Notes: generated by a model from the sequence alone, not told the origin. Positions 35,401 to 44,225 are shown, numbered from the stretch's first letter. The stretch is 64,000 nt of DNA from an uncultured Anaerofilum sp. (GCA_944385935.1 CALWZC010000005.1:62001-126000), one strand, 5' to 3'. Program-made: numbers and translations.

Positions 35401-37087
35401 TAACGAAAATGGCCAAGATAGATACTATTTTGATGGAAATGGTATCATGTTAAAGGGATGGCAAACTATCAATGGAAATTTGTATTATTTCCATCCCCAG
35501 ACAGGTATTGCCTATCGAGATGGTTTGTATGAAATTGATGGTAAAAAATACACCTTTGATATCAATGGTGTGGCCACTGAGGTGAAACCTACCCCCAATC
35601 CTAACCAAGCAATTGATGTTTCCTACCATCAAGGGCTAATTGATTGGCGTCAAGTTGCAAACAGTGGTATTCAGTATGCAATTATCCGAGCTGTTGGTTG
35701 GGATAGAACCAATCAAACAGTTGGTGGCGTGGATACCATGTTTGATTACAATATACGAGAAGCCAAAAAGTATGGTATTAAAGTGGGTGCTTACATTTAC
35801 ACCTACGCAAAGAATGAGTCTGAGATTTTAACAGAAGTAAACGCATTTTTGGGTGCAATGCAAAAGTTGGAAAGAGATGGTTACAAGCTGGACTTGCCAG
35901 TGTTTGTAGACCAAGAGGACAACTCCTTGTTGCAAGGATTAACCTATGCAGACCGTACCCGCTTGTTGCGTTATGAAATGGTTGTTTTGGAACAAAAGGG
36001 ATATTATCCCGGCATGTACATGAGTACCTCTTGGTCACAAAGCAATGTGGATGCAGAGCAGCTGTATCGAGATGGATACGACATGTGGATTGCTGACTAT
36101 CGAACAAGTGTTCAAAACCCAGTTTGGTCTGGACGTTGTGCCATGTGGCAGTATAGTAGCACTGGTAAAGTACCCGGAATCAATACCAATGTAGATATGA
36201 ACTACCTATACAAAGATTACAGTGGTTTGATTCAAGGAAGCGATAACACAGGCAGCAATACAGCAGCAAAATTCCGTGTTCGAAATGTAAATGCAGACAA
36301 CGTTGTGGTAGAGGATACCATGTTGAATTTGTTGGCAGCCATTGTTAATAATGAAGTAGGCAGTGGATTGGGACTTACTGGGGCAGACCGCATGAAGCTG
36401 TATCAGGCACAAGCCATTGCAGCCCACAGTTATTTGTTGTATAGCTATGCAAATAGCAATGAAATTCCTTCTGTAGGTCTGAATTACAACGGAAGCTATA
36501 ACACCATTCGTGAGCAAATTGCTAGTGTGGAAAACCAGATTGTTACCTATGCAGGACTTCCAGCTTTGACTGTGTATGGTTCTTGCAATAATGGAAAAAC
36601 AAACGCATCTGGTGACTATTGGAGTAATTCTGTGCCATATTTGGTAGCAGGAATTGAGAGCAAATATGATAAGGAAATGGCTCCAGAGTATTTTCCAACT
36701 GTGTCCCGTGCAAGAACAGCTGCTGAAGTTTCGGCAGAACTAAAGAGTAAGCATGGTGTGGATACTTCTGCATATCCTGACCCCAGCCAGTGGTTTGTGA
36801 TTGATGGCCGTAATGTGGGTGGATATATCACCACATTGACCATTTGTGGAAAGCAGCTCAAGGGGGGCACCCTGAATGATAATTTTTCCCCCATTCGTTC
36901 CTCTGATTTCACAGTGGAGTATGATGCAGCAGCAGATAATTTTGTGTTTAAGTCCTATGGAAATGGCCACGGTATTGGCATGAGCCAGTTTGGTGCTGCT
37001 GGATATATTTCTAAAGAAGGATGGGGATATGAACAAGTATTGCGCCATTATTATCCCAATACCACAATTTCTACTGTGGAGCCATAA
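32435..37087 (+). CDS. Secreted wall-binding protein with GH25 lysozyme and SpoIID domains
   Basis: The 1550-residue protein has a signal peptide (cleavage near residue 26), a Ser/Thr/Glu/Pro-rich region to about 110, then choline/glucan-binding-type repeats (GWxxxxGxxYYF) to about 1050. A GH25 muramidase follows (about 1057-1262; IDVSYHQGLIDW, FVDQEDN with the catalytic acids, MWIADYR, MWQYSSTG). Last is a SpoIID domain (about 1280-1545) with a conserved Glu in AAIVNNEVG and YGNGHGIGMSQFGAAGY. GH25 cuts MurNAc-GlcNAc bonds by hydrolysis; SpoIID is a lytic transglycosylase that needs peptide-free glycan. Having both in one chain is unusual. No sortase motif: attachment is by the repeats. Confidence 0.88.
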   Translation: MRFKRAIATALLFAMTLQNGSLIAFAAEGNAVGTTQEIVVSSSESQSPESNGQPAVSMEGEEVTDESTTQPVPSAKPSEETVVTDEESLPTDSTVEQSPQVSQQPQSSEQPQQNTGWYENESGERFYLEEDGTAKKGWHMIDGKRYYFDETTGVQQKGFQLFDNVWLYYYDEQGQVFPEGWNELEGQKCYVSSGGSLSRGKAEIEGSLYYFDQNGAMKTGWIADGANTYFAQADGKLLKNQWANNSNHRYYFGQDGAMFKGWQMIDGRRYHFNEATGEQLMDFQLYADTWWYYYDASGNLMPEGWNDLNGTRRYVSSGGSFFMGKNEIDGKQYIFASDGVLQYGWVELDGQKYYAGSDGALVENSWQTIEGKRYYFDDNGQMVKGWYMIDGRRYHFNEFTGEQLTDFQLYENTWWYYYDADGNLFPAGWNELKGTRRYVTEGGSFVMGKNEIDGKKYIFGPSGILQYGWIEFEGQQYYAGPDGALLESGWQTVQGKRYYIDETGLPVKGWHMINGRRYHFNEFTGEQLTDFQLYENTWWYYYDADGNLFPAGWNELKGTRRYVTEGGSFVMGKNEIDGKEYVFGSSGILQYGWIELDGQKYYAGSDGALVKNNWQTIDGKRYYFDDKGQIVKGWYMINGRRYHFNEFTGEQLTDFQLYENTWWYYYDANGNLLPAGWNELKGTRRYVTEGGSFVMGKNEIDGDLYIFGSSGILQYGWVSLNGQTYYAQQDGKLMRSQWGSAAGKRYYFGNDGSMQKGWQAIENRWYLLDYNTGEQVKGLVSKSETQWFYYDETGALPPKGWYYPDWDNSVRYVLDDGSFASGKHVIDGKNYVFGPSGIMMETAVIVDGKAYDSNNPMVLLKNKWVYDYNANRYYASSDGSVLKGWQMVDGRRYCFHEVIGVQQLGLQQYAGTWWYYYDNNGNLMPAGWNDWNGQRYFVTAGGSFAMGVYDTGNGKYLFNSQGVLQKGWYTENGNTYHSDSEGRVTFGWYNENGQDRYYFDGNGIMLKGWQTINGNLYYFHPQTGIAYRDGLYEIDGKKYTFDINGVATEVKPTPNPNQAIDVSYHQGLIDWRQVANSGIQYAIIRAVGWDRTNQTVGGVDTMFDYNIREAKKYGIKVGAYIYTYAKNESEILTEVNAFLGAMQKLERDGYKLDLPVFVDQEDNSLLQGLTYADRTRLLRYEMVVLEQKGYYPGMYMSTSWSQSNVDAEQLYRDGYDMWIADYRTSVQNPVWSGRCAMWQYSSTGKVPGINTNVDMNYLYKDYSGLIQGSDNTGSNTAAKFRVRNVNADNVVVEDTMLNLLAAIVNNEVGSGLGLTGADRMKLYQAQAIAAHSYLLYSYANSNEIPSVGLNYNGSYNTIREQIASVENQIVTYAGLPALTVYGSCNNGKTNASGDYWSNSVPYLVAGIESKYDKEMAPEYFPTVSRARTAAEVSAELKSKHGVDTSAYPDPSQWFVIDGRNVGGYITTLTICGKQLKGGTLNDNFSPIRSSDFTVEYDAAADNFVFKSYGNGHGIGMSQFGAAGYISKEGWGYEQVLRHYYPNTTISTVEP
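32843..35580 (+). repeat. 372-base (124-residue) super-repeat array
   Basis: The GGCTGG/GGATGG codons for a conserved Lys-Gly-Trp begin at 32843, 33215, 33587, 33959, 34331 and 34703, each exactly 372 bases apart, then at 35084 (381) and 35456 (372). Each unit holds about six short wall-binding motifs. Units at 33587, 33959 and 34331 are nearly identical in DNA, suggesting recent unequal crossing-over or gene conversion. Confidence 0.88.
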
Positions 37088-37153
37088 CATACTTTGCAGC
37101 AATAAAAAATATATTGAACATTGCTTTTGAGAGATGTTGTGCGAAAGTTTAAA

Positions 37154-37175
37154 ATTACAATAATTGTATTGTAAT
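37154..37175. repeat. Short AT-rich inverted repeat
   Basis: ATTACAATA and TATTGTAAT flank an ATTG loop (perfect nine-base arms). It has no T run, so it is a poor terminator and could be a protein site. It lies 66 bases after the wall-hydrolase gene. Confidence 0.4.
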
Positions 37176-37196
37176 AGAAAAGCATATTTTTAAATG

Positions 37197-37302
37197 AAGA
37201 TAGGGCCTGTTATTTGCCATAATACCCTCACTTGATGATAGACTGTGCAAAAGCTGTCACAGGAAAGTGAGCAATGTAAGGGCAAAGAGCGGGCCTTATT
37301 TT
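37197..37302 (+). ncRNA. Candidate structured RNA element, unclassified
   Basis: Four nested helices can be drawn by eye: 37197-37207 with 37292-37302 (11 pairs, two G-T), 37213-37218 with 37281-37286, 37227-37233 with 37265-37271, and 37243-37247 with 37258-37262. I do not recognise a known riboswitch. It lies upstream of the promoter at 37346, so it is more likely a 3' element of the hydrolase transcript, a small RNA, or a small mobile repeat. Confidence 0.4.
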
Positions 37303-37345
37303 GATATTTTATATTTTCGTCAAATTGTCTAAGAGGGGATATGGC

Positions 37346-37374
37346 TTGCCCAGAATAAAGGGATGTGGTACAAT
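37346..37374 (+). promoter_or_regulatory. Promoter of the lipoprotein/two-component operon
   Basis: TTGCCC (37346-37351) and TACAAT (37369-37374) are 17 bases apart, about 50 bases before the GTG start of the lipoprotein. Confidence 0.55.
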
Positions 37375-37426
37375 AGTTCCATACATTTTGTACAAAAAAC
37401 AGGTTGGAAAAGGTGGAGAAGGTATT

Positions 37427-38692
37427 GTGTGGAAGATAATCACTTTGTTTATTCTAGTCTGTTGTTTGACAGGGTGTGCTGGTCAGCCAGCAGCAGAGGA
37501 ATTGCTGCGGGCACCACAGCTTTCGGCAGAGTTGAGTGTAGTGCAAAAGGCATTAAATAGCTATTTGGGGGAATCTGCCCAGTTAAAATACCCACACAAA
37601 AGCACAACATCCAGCCCCTTTTTATTTACTGATTTGGATGGGGATGGATTGGATGAAGCTGTAGTTTTGTACCAGAGCGATAATAAGGGATTAAATGTGC
37701 ATCTGGCTGTGTTAGAGCAACAGGGGCAAGACTGGATAGTAACACAGGAAATGGAAGGGCCATCCACCAATGTGGAAAACATTTCCTCTGCAAATTTGCA
37801 GGAGGGTGGAGGCAATGAGCTTGTTGTTTTGTATTCTTCCCCCACAGCAGGAGCAGAGGAATATCTAGCAGTGTACTCCTATACAGATACCACTCTAAAA
37901 GAAAAGGCTTTGTGGCCTTGTGTGGGGTATTTGTTGCAAGATGTAATAGGTTCCAGTACCCAAGATGTGGTTATGGTTCGCAGGCAAAACCAGCAAATGA
38001 CAATTACATTGCTAATCTCAAATGGAGAGGAATTTTCTCTGTTGCCAGATTTGTTACTGGATAAACGGTTTACAAATTGTCAGCAAATATCTTATTTTAA
38101 TAAGCAAAATCAACATTATATTGTGGTAGATGGGCAAGACCAAAGCGGTTATACAATTACAGAATTGTTGTTGTACAATGAGGAAAAAAACGCCTTAGAG
38201 CAATATGCCCCCACAGATGGAACAAATATTGTAAATAAAACTTCTCGTTTAAAGCCGGGGCTGTACAGTGCAGACATCAATAAAGATGGTATTGTAGAAA
38301 TTCCAGTAGTAGAAGAAGAAATTACCACAGTGGATAGTGGCCGAAGATTGTCCTTTGTCAGTTGGAGAGATTTTACCCGAAATAGCAATAGTGTGGTGCA
38401 GTTTGGGGTTTTGGATATGGAATATGGTTTTTTCCTTCGTTTGCCTGTGGCATGGAAGGATAAAATCACTGTTTCTGATGGGCCAGTTGCAAGAAGCTGG
38501 CAAGTGTGCAGCACCACTGGTGATGAATGGTATGTAAATGTAGTAACTCACCCTATGGACAGGGAGCTTCCACAGGCTTTTGAGGAATATCATCAGGTGG
38601 GATTTGTGGGGCAAACTCGGTTATTGGTTCGGGTAAATGAATTATATATCCAGCAAAAGGAAATGATTATAAACGGCATATATTTGCTGTAA
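37427..38692 (+). CDS. Lipoprotein with FG-GAP-like calcium motifs
   Basis: The start is the GTG at 37427 with GGAG eight bases upstream; the in-frame region before it is leader. The 421-residue product has a short hydrophobic signal and lipobox LTGC (Cys17), so it is tethered outside the membrane. DLDGDGLDE and DINKDGIVE are EF-hand-like loops typical of FG-GAP/VCBS beta-propeller blades. The function is unknown. It is 16 bases before the response regulator gene and shares its transcript, so it could be a sensor partner for the histidine kinase. Confidence 0.7.
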   Translation: MWKIITLFILVCCLTGCAGQPAAEELLRAPQLSAELSVVQKALNSYLGESAQLKYPHKSTTSSPFLFTDLDGDGLDEAVVLYQSDNKGLNVHLAVLEQQGQDWIVTQEMEGPSTNVENISSANLQEGGGNELVVLYSSPTAGAEEYLAVYSYTDTTLKEKALWPCVGYLLQDVIGSSTQDVVMVRRQNQQMTITLLISNGEEFSLLPDLLLDKRFTNCQQISYFNKQNQHYIVVDGQDQSGYTITELLLYNEEKNALEQYAPTDGTNIVNKTSRLKPGLYSADINKDGIVEIPVVEEEITTVDSGRRLSFVSWRDFTRNSNSVVQFGVLDMEYGFFLRLPVAWKDKITVSDGPVARSWQVCSTTGDEWYVNVVTHPMDRELPQAFEEYHQVGFVGQTRLLVRVNELYIQQKEMIINGIYLL

Positions 38693-38708
38693 AATTGGAG
38701 GTTTATCT

Positions 38709-39410
38709 ATGTCCAAAAGGATACTGGTAGTAGAAGATGAGGCACCAATTCGTGAGCTAATTGCGTTAAATTTGAGGTTGGTTGATTTTTATGTAGAGGA
38801 AGCTGACAGTGCAGAAAAAGCATTAGAGTTAATTGAAATCAATGAGCCCTATGATGTTGCTATTTTGGATGTAATGCTGCCGGGAATGAATGGTTTCTCC
38901 TTGTGCGAAACCATTCGCAGCAACAACAATTCCATTGGTATTATTATTCTTAGTGCAAAAAGTCAGGAACAGGACAAAATACAAGGTTTGTCCATCGGTG
39001 CAGATGATTATATGACAAAACCCTTCAGTGTAAGCGAGCTATTGGCAAGGGTAGAAGCATTGTGCCGAAGGGTAAACCGTGCGCCAGCCAGTGGAGAAAA
39101 TACACAAGCCGACCGCATTCAAAGCGGAATTTTTGCGCTGGATAGAAAAAGCCGAATTTTGTATAAACAGGATAAGGCCATTGATTTAACCCAAGTGGAA
39201 TTTCAAATTATGGAACTGTTTTTTGAAAATCAGGGTGCCGCTTTGGTGCGAGAAAAAATACTAGAAGGGGTATGGGGAGAAAACTATTTTGGCGATGTAA
39301 AAATTGTGGATGTAAATATCCGCCGGCTTCGTATGAAAATTGAGGATGAACCATCCAGTCCACAGCATATTTTGACCGTTTGGGGATATGGATACCGCTG
39401 GAAAGGATAA
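38709..39410 (+). CDS. OmpR-family response regulator
   Basis: The 233-residue protein has a receiver domain with Asp54 as phosphorylation site (AILDVMLPG) and Lys104 (TKPF), then a winged-helix DNA-binding domain (about 130-230) ending VWGYGYRWKG. It is encoded directly before its kinase. The GGAGG site before the ATG is strong. Targets are unknown; wall stress is plausible given the neighbouring wall hydrolase and lipoprotein. Confidence 0.92.
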   Translation: MSKRILVVEDEAPIRELIALNLRLVDFYVEEADSAEKALELIEINEPYDVAILDVMLPGMNGFSLCETIRSNNNSIGIIILSAKSQEQDKIQGLSIGADDYMTKPFSVSELLARVEALCRRVNRAPASGENTQADRIQSGIFALDRKSRILYKQDKAIDLTQVEFQIMELFFENQGAALVREKILEGVWGENYFGDVKIVDVNIRRLRMKIEDEPSSPQHILTVWGYGYRWKG

Positions 39411-39426
39411 AAAACGGGAATAGAAC

Positions 39427-40866
39427 ATGCGTTATGGAATTACCCGCAAATGGATTACCACCAATTTGTTTTTACTTTTGTTGTTGGTAATATGTGCAGA
39501 GGCATTTTTTATTAGTTCCATGTATACCAGCTATTATGACGGTGTACGCAGAGCAATGGACAACCGATTTTATAGCATTTCAGGTTCTTTGAAGGTGACA
39601 GGCATTCAGCAAAGCGACAGCGCAGCCGCTGCACAAGATAGGGCGTTGTTATTGCGGCAAATGGTGGAACAGTTTGACGCAAAAGACCGCTTTGAGCTGA
39701 TGTTACTTCGCACAGGAGGACAGGTGATGGCAACCTCCAGTGGATTGCTGCCAGATAAATCTGTTCCAGAAGATTATTCCATAGCTGCCCAAAGTCCCTA
39801 TGGACGAGGTGAAAAGATTTATTTTACCGATGCAGGGGAAAAGGTAATGGCAGTGAGTTACCTTGTACCTTATGCCGCAGATGATATTGTGGCGGTACGG
39901 CTGCTTACCAGTTTGACACTGGTAGATAAGCAACTAACAGAACTATTGCTTATTTCCTTATTAGTAGGGGCTGCAGTGTTGCTGTTTAGTATTTCTTCGG
40001 GTTTATTTTTTATCAAAGGAATTGTACAGCCATTGAACGAAGTGGAAGCCACTGCCCGCCGCATTGCCAGAGGAGAGTTGGGGATTCGCATTGACCAGCA
40101 GTATGATGGAGAAGTGGGGCGTCTATGTGACACCATCAATCATATGGCCCAAGAATTGCAGCGAACCGAGCAGATGAAAAATGAATTTATCAGCAGTGTT
40201 AGCCATGAGCTGCGCACGCCTCTTACCTCCATCAAAGGTTGGATGGAAACTTTAATGCACCTTCCGCCGGGGGATAAAAATTATACCAAAGGGATGGAAA
40301 TTATCTCTAAGGAAACCGACCGTTTGTATGATATGGTAGAGGAACTTCTGGATTTTGCCCGCCTACAAAGCGGTGTGAAGATGGAGTTTCGGCCTTTGGA
40401 TTTGGTAGCGGAAGTAAGCGATGCTGTTTTGATGATGCAGGCAAGAATGAACCAACAGGGGATTCTATTGCAATATGAGGAGCCTCAGTTACCTCTGCCA
40501 GTATTTGCAGATGCCAACCGTTTGCGGCAAGTGTTTATTAACATTCTGGATAACGCAGTAAAATATTCCTGTGCAGGTTCTACCATTTTCATTGACTTTT
40601 TGCAGGATGGGGAAAGTGCCTTTGTAGAGATTAAAGACCAAGGGAGAGGCATTGCCCCAGATGATTTGGAAAATGTAAAACAAAAATTTTTCAAGGCTCG
40701 AAATTCGGTGCGAGGCAGTGGAATTGGTTTGGCAGTGGTAGATGAAATTGTCAAAGCAATGGATGGGGAAGTAAACATCGCCAGTACATTGGGCAAAGGT
40801 ACTACGGTCACTGTTCGGCTGCCCCTGTTGGGAGCAAAGGGGCCAGTGCCAGAAAATATGGTGTAA
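39427..40866 (+). CDS. Sensor histidine kinase
   Basis: The 479-residue kinase has a membrane helix (about 12-32), an outer-face sensor region of about 135 residues, a second helix (about 170-192), a HAMP linker, and the HisKA motif SVSHELRTPLTS with His260. The ATPase domain has Asn376 in the N box, DQGRGIAPDD and GSGIGLAV. It resembles PhoR/ResE-type kinases with a PAS-like outer sensor. The ribosome binding site is weak (GGGA). A terminator follows directly. Confidence 0.92.
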   Translation: MRYGITRKWITTNLFLLLLLVICAEAFFISSMYTSYYDGVRRAMDNRFYSISGSLKVTGIQQSDSAAAAQDRALLLRQMVEQFDAKDRFELMLLRTGGQVMATSSGLLPDKSVPEDYSIAAQSPYGRGEKIYFTDAGEKVMAVSYLVPYAADDIVAVRLLTSLTLVDKQLTELLLISLLVGAAVLLFSISSGLFFIKGIVQPLNEVEATARRIARGELGIRIDQQYDGEVGRLCDTINHMAQELQRTEQMKNEFISSVSHELRTPLTSIKGWMETLMHLPPGDKNYTKGMEIISKETDRLYDMVEELLDFARLQSGVKMEFRPLDLVAEVSDAVLMMQARMNQQGILLQYEEPQLPLPVFADANRLRQVFINILDNAVKYSCAGSTIFIDFLQDGESAFVEIKDQGRGIAPDDLENVKQKFFKARNSVRGSGIGLAVVDEIVKAMDGEVNIASTLGKGTTVTVRLPLLGAKGPVPENMV

Positions 40867-40871
40867 CCAAA

Positions 40872-40905
40872 GGCGGCAACCTTCTATTTTAGGTGGGTTG
40901 TCGCC
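40872..40905 (+). terminator. Terminator of the two-component operon
   Basis: GGCGGCAAC (40872-40880) pairs with GTTGTCGCC (40897-40905), one G-T wobble, followed by ATTTTTTG. Confidence 0.85.
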
Positions 40906-40954
40906 ATTTTTTGCAAATTGGCAGATTGGAAGTAAAAAATTCACATTCCTTTTC

Positions 40955-40983
40955 TGTACAAATTGAGCAAAAGGGTGTAAACT
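40955..40983 (+). promoter_or_regulatory. Possible promoter for the DUF1385 gene
   Basis: TGTACA (40955-40960) and TAAACT (40978-40983) are 17 bases apart. Each matches the consensus at four of six positions, so this is weak. Confidence 0.35.
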
Positions 40984-41037
40984 AGACAAGATACTATTTA
41001 CAAGGCAAAACACAGTAGTGTTGTTGGAGGAAAGACT

Positions 41038-41964
41038 ATGGCTGAAAAATTTAAAACCTCAGTTGGTGGGCAAGCACTGATGGAAGGTATTATGATGAAA
41101 GGCCCCAAAAAAGTTTGTGCTGCTGTTCGTCGCCCAGATGGTCAGATAGAAACCAAGGAGGAACCCTGCTTGCCCAGCAAATGGAGCAAAATTCCGTTGG
41201 TTCGTGGTGTTATTGGCATGGTAGAAAGCCTAATTTTGGGCTATCGCTGGTTGATGTATTCCGCAGAGATTAGCATGGGAGAGGATGCCTTTGAACAAGA
41301 GGAAAGCAAACTTGACCGCTGGCTCAATGAGCACCTAGGAGAAAAGGCACAAAATTTTGTTATGAGTTTTGCCGCTGTTCTGGGTGGACTGATGGCATTA
41401 ATTTTATTTATGATTCTTCCTACCACCATTGTTGGGCTATTGTCAAAGGTAGTGCCGCTGGATGGGGTACGAACCCTGTTAGAAGGAATCTTAAAAATGG
41501 TCATGTTTGTGGCATATTTGGCAGTGGTGCGGAATATGAAGGAAATAAAACGGATGTTTCGCTATCATGGTGCAGAGCATAAAACCATTGCTTGCTATGA
41601 GGCAGGGGAGGCCCTAACTGTGGAAAATATACGAAAACACAGCCGATTCCATCCCCGCTGTGGCACTAGCTTTTTAGTATTGGTGCTATTAGTAAGTATA
41701 TTGCTGTTTAGTGTTTTGCCGTGGAGCAGTACCAGCCTACGAGTGGTATTGAAATTGTTGTTGCTGCCTTTGGTTATGGGGATTAGCTATGAACTAATTA
41801 AAATTGCAGGTAGGTACAACAATATTTTTACAAGGGTAATTTCGGCACCAGGACTATGGATTCAACGGTTGACCACCAGTGAACCCGACGACAGTATGAT
41901 TGAAATTGCCATTGCTGCTGTTTTGCCTGTCTTGCCTGAAAAACCGGAGGAAGGCAAATGGTGA
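41038..41964 (+). CDS. DUF1385 family membrane protein (YqhQ-like)
   Basis: The 308-residue protein starts with the family motif SVGGQALMEGIMMKGP, has two membrane helices near 112-150, a conserved YHGAEHKTIACYEAGE stretch and HSRFHPRCGTSF, then two more helices. The function is not established. It overlaps prmC by seven bases, a linkage that is common in Clostridia. Confidence 0.87.
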   Translation: MAEKFKTSVGGQALMEGIMMKGPKKVCAAVRRPDGQIETKEEPCLPSKWSKIPLVRGVIGMVESLILGYRWLMYSAEISMGEDAFEQEESKLDRWLNEHLGEKAQNFVMSFAAVLGGLMALILFMILPTTIVGLLSKVVPLDGVRTLLEGILKMVMFVAYLAVVRNMKEIKRMFRYHGAEHKTIACYEAGEALTVENIRKHSRFHPRCGTSFLVLVLLVSILLFSVLPWSSTSLRVVLKLLLLPLVMGISYELIKIAGRYNNIFTRVISAPGLWIQRLTTSEPDDSMIEIAIAAVLPVLPEKPEEGKW

Positions 41965-42899
41965 CAAACAGCTTTGTGGGGTTGTCTGGTAGACAGGCTG
42001 CCAAACAAATAAAATCTTTATTGGAACAAGCTGGTATTTCTCCAGAGGATTCCTCTTTTGAAGGGTGGTCTTTGGTGAAGATGGTACAATCAGAGCAAAA
42101 CCCCTATTTGGATGTACCCCTTACAGAGGAGCAAGCCCGAGAACTGCAACAGCTTTGTGAAAAAAGATGCCAACGAGTGCCCTTGCAGTATTTAGCAGGA
42201 AACTGGGATTTTCTAGACTTTACATTAAAGGTAGGCCCTGGTGTATTGATTCCTAGAGAGGATACCTACACCCTATGTTTAGCAGCGGCAGATTCTGCCC
42301 GCCGCATGGGAGCACAGGCAGATGAGAATTTTGCTGCCTTGTTGGGGGGATGGCCTCAAGCAGATGTGGAAAATCCACCATTGAAGCCAACAGAGGTGAC
42401 AATATTAGATTTGTGTGCTGGTACTGGATGTGTAGGCTTGGGAATATTGCGCATGGTTCCACAAGCAAAGGTACTTGCGGTGGAAAAAAGCAGTGAGGCT
42501 TTTGCGTATTTGTGTACCAATACAAAGGATACTGCTGTAACCCCAGTAAAAGAGGATGTATTTGGACTGGAAAAGAAATTGCCTGCCCAAAGTGTGTGGG
42601 TATTGGCTGCTAATCCTCCCTATGTTACTGGTGATGAGATGAAACAGCTTGCCCCAGAGTTAGCATACGAACCACCAATGGCATTGTATGCCGAGGAGGA
42701 AGGTCTAGCATTTTATCGGTATTTTGCAAAATTTTACCCTCCAGTGCTGAAAAAAGGCGGATGGATGGTGTTTGAAATTGGCGCATCCCAAGGAGAAGCA
42801 GTCAAGACAATTTTGCAAGAGGCAGGAGCCAGCTTTGTGCAGGTTTTGCAGGATGATGGTGGACGTGACCGAGTAGTTCGGGGATGTTTTCTATCCTAA
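41958..42899 (+). CDS. prmC: Peptide chain release factor glutamine methyltransferase
   Basis: The 313-residue SAM-dependent enzyme methylates the Gln of the GGQ motif in release factors. NPPY (219-222) is the substrate-binding motif, DLCAGTGCVGL the SAM loop, and the N-terminal helical domain is present. It is about 30 residues longer than usual because of an insert (about 103-143) before the SAM loop. The ATG lies in the end of the DUF1385 gene, with GGAGG upstream. Confidence 0.9.
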   Translation: MVTNSFVGLSGRQAAKQIKSLLEQAGISPEDSSFEGWSLVKMVQSEQNPYLDVPLTEEQARELQQLCEKRCQRVPLQYLAGNWDFLDFTLKVGPGVLIPREDTYTLCLAAADSARRMGAQADENFAALLGGWPQADVENPPLKPTEVTILDLCAGTGCVGLGILRMVPQAKVLAVEKSSEAFAYLCTNTKDTAVTPVKEDVFGLEKKLPAQSVWVLAANPPYVTGDEMKQLAPELAYEPPMALYAEEEGLAFYRYFAKFYPPVLKKGGWMVFEIGASQGEAVKTILQEAGASFVQVLQDDGGRDRVVRGCFLS

Positions 42900-42954
42900 A
42901 TTATACTTGTTCTATTTATGGTACAGTAATACATCCCACCAAAGCACAGACTTC

Positions 42955-42984
42955 TTGCAAAAACCGTGGATTGTGGGGTATAAT
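42955..42984 (+). promoter_or_regulatory. Promoter of recA
   Basis: TTGCAA (42955-42960) and TATAAT (42979-42984) are 18 bases apart, about 56 bases before the recA start. I saw no LexA-type GAAC-4-GTTC palindrome nearby. Confidence 0.7.
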
Positions 42985-43040
42985 AATGCCACAAACAATA
43001 CACAACGCAATGGCCGGCAGCCGCCGGATAGGAGGAAACT

Positions 43041-44225
43041 ATGGCAGAGAAAAAGAGTGCAGCAAAAAGTGCTGTCCGTAAAGAATCCGCAGATGGCCGA
43101 AAAGAGGCATTGGCTGCGGCTATGGCACAAATTGAAAAACAATATGGTAAAGGTGCTGTTATGCGCTTGGGTCAAAATCTGAATATGCAGGTAGAAACCA
43201 TTTCCACCGGAAGCCTTTCTTTGGATTTGGCTCTAGGGGTGGGAGGATTGCCCAAGGGACGCATTATTGAAGTGTACGGGCCGGAATCTTCTGGTAAAAC
43301 TACACTTGCTTTGCATGTGTTGGCAGAGGCCCAGAAGCGTGGCGGTGAGGTAGCATTTATTGACGTTGAACACGCCTTGGACCCCATCTATGCTCGTGCA
43401 TTGGGTGTAGATATTGACAATCTTCTGGTAAGCCAGCCGGATATGGGTGAGCAAGCTCTGGAGATTTGTGAAGCATTGGTACGCAGTGGGGCAGTGGATG
43501 TGGTAATTGTGGATAGTGTTGCTGCTATGAGTACCCGTGCAGAGCTAGAGGGTGAAATGGGTGACAGCCATGTGGGTCAGTTGGCTCGTTTGATGAGTCA
43601 GGCTTTGCGCAAATTGACCGGTGCTGTGGGCAAAACAAAAACCATGGTTATCTTTATTAACCAGCTTCGTGAAAAGGTTGGTGTGGTATACGGCAACCCA
43701 GAAGTTACCACTGGCGGTCGTGCTTTGAAATACTATTCCTCTGTTCGGTTGGATGTGCGCCGTGTGGAAGGCTTGAAAGATTCTTCTGGTGCCTTTATCG
43801 GAAACCGTACCCGTGTAAAGGTAGTGAAAAACAAAGTTGCTCCTCCCTTTAAAGAGGCAACCTTTGATATTATGTTTGGAGAAGGTATCAGCAAGTCTGG
43901 CGAGGTTCTGGATTTGGCAGTACAGTTGGAAATTGTGCAAAAGTCCGGCGCATGGTTCAACTATAATGATGTGCGTCTGGGACAGGGCCGAGATAATGCA
44001 AAACAGTATTTGCTAGACCATCCAGAGGTAATGGATGAGATTGAGCAAAAGGTTCGTGAAAATGCCGAAAAGCTGTATGAGAACAAAAAGACCGCCAAAA
44101 AGATGGCTGTTCCAGTAGCTGCCGCAACCCCTGTGGCTGGGGCTGTACCTGTGGAACAGGAGCAACAAGAAAAAACTGTTGCTGTTTCTGAGCCAGATTT
44201 AGATATTATGGTGGAAGATGAATGA
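43041..44225 (+). CDS. recA: Recombinase RecA
   Basis: The 394-residue ATP-dependent strand exchange protein has Walker A GPESSGKT at 80-87, the VDSVAAM Walker B region and the L2 loop around NQLREKVGV. The C-terminus is longer than in many RecAs because of an Ala/Val/Glu-rich tail after residue 345. The stop overlaps the recX start by four bases, so they are coupled. Confidence 0.97.
   Translation: MAEKKSAAKSAVRKESADGRKEALAAAMAQIEKQYGKGAVMRLGQNLNMQVETISTGSLSLDLALGVGGLPKGRIIEVYGPESSGKTTLALHVLAEAQKRGGEVAFIDVEHALDPIYARALGVDIDNLLVSQPDMGEQALEICEALVRSGAVDVVIVDSVAAMSTRAELEGEMGDSHVGQLARLMSQALRKLTGAVGKTKTMVIFINQLREKVGVVYGNPEVTTGGRALKYYSSVRLDVRRVEGLKDSSGAFIGNRTRVKVVKNKVAPPFKEATFDIMFGEGISKSGEVLDLAVQLEIVQKSGAWFNYNDVRLGQGRDNAKQYLLDHPEVMDEIEQKVRENAEKLYENKKTAKKMAVPVAAATPVAGAVPVEQEQQEKTVAVSEPDLDIMVEDE

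Noticed and set aside
32843..35580. Repeat array considered as a CRISPR or mobile repeat
   Set aside because: The repeat is in frame, codes for wall-binding motifs and has no spacers.
42900..43040. LexA (SOS) box upstream of recA
   Set aside because: I looked for GAAC-4-GTTC and close variants and saw none.
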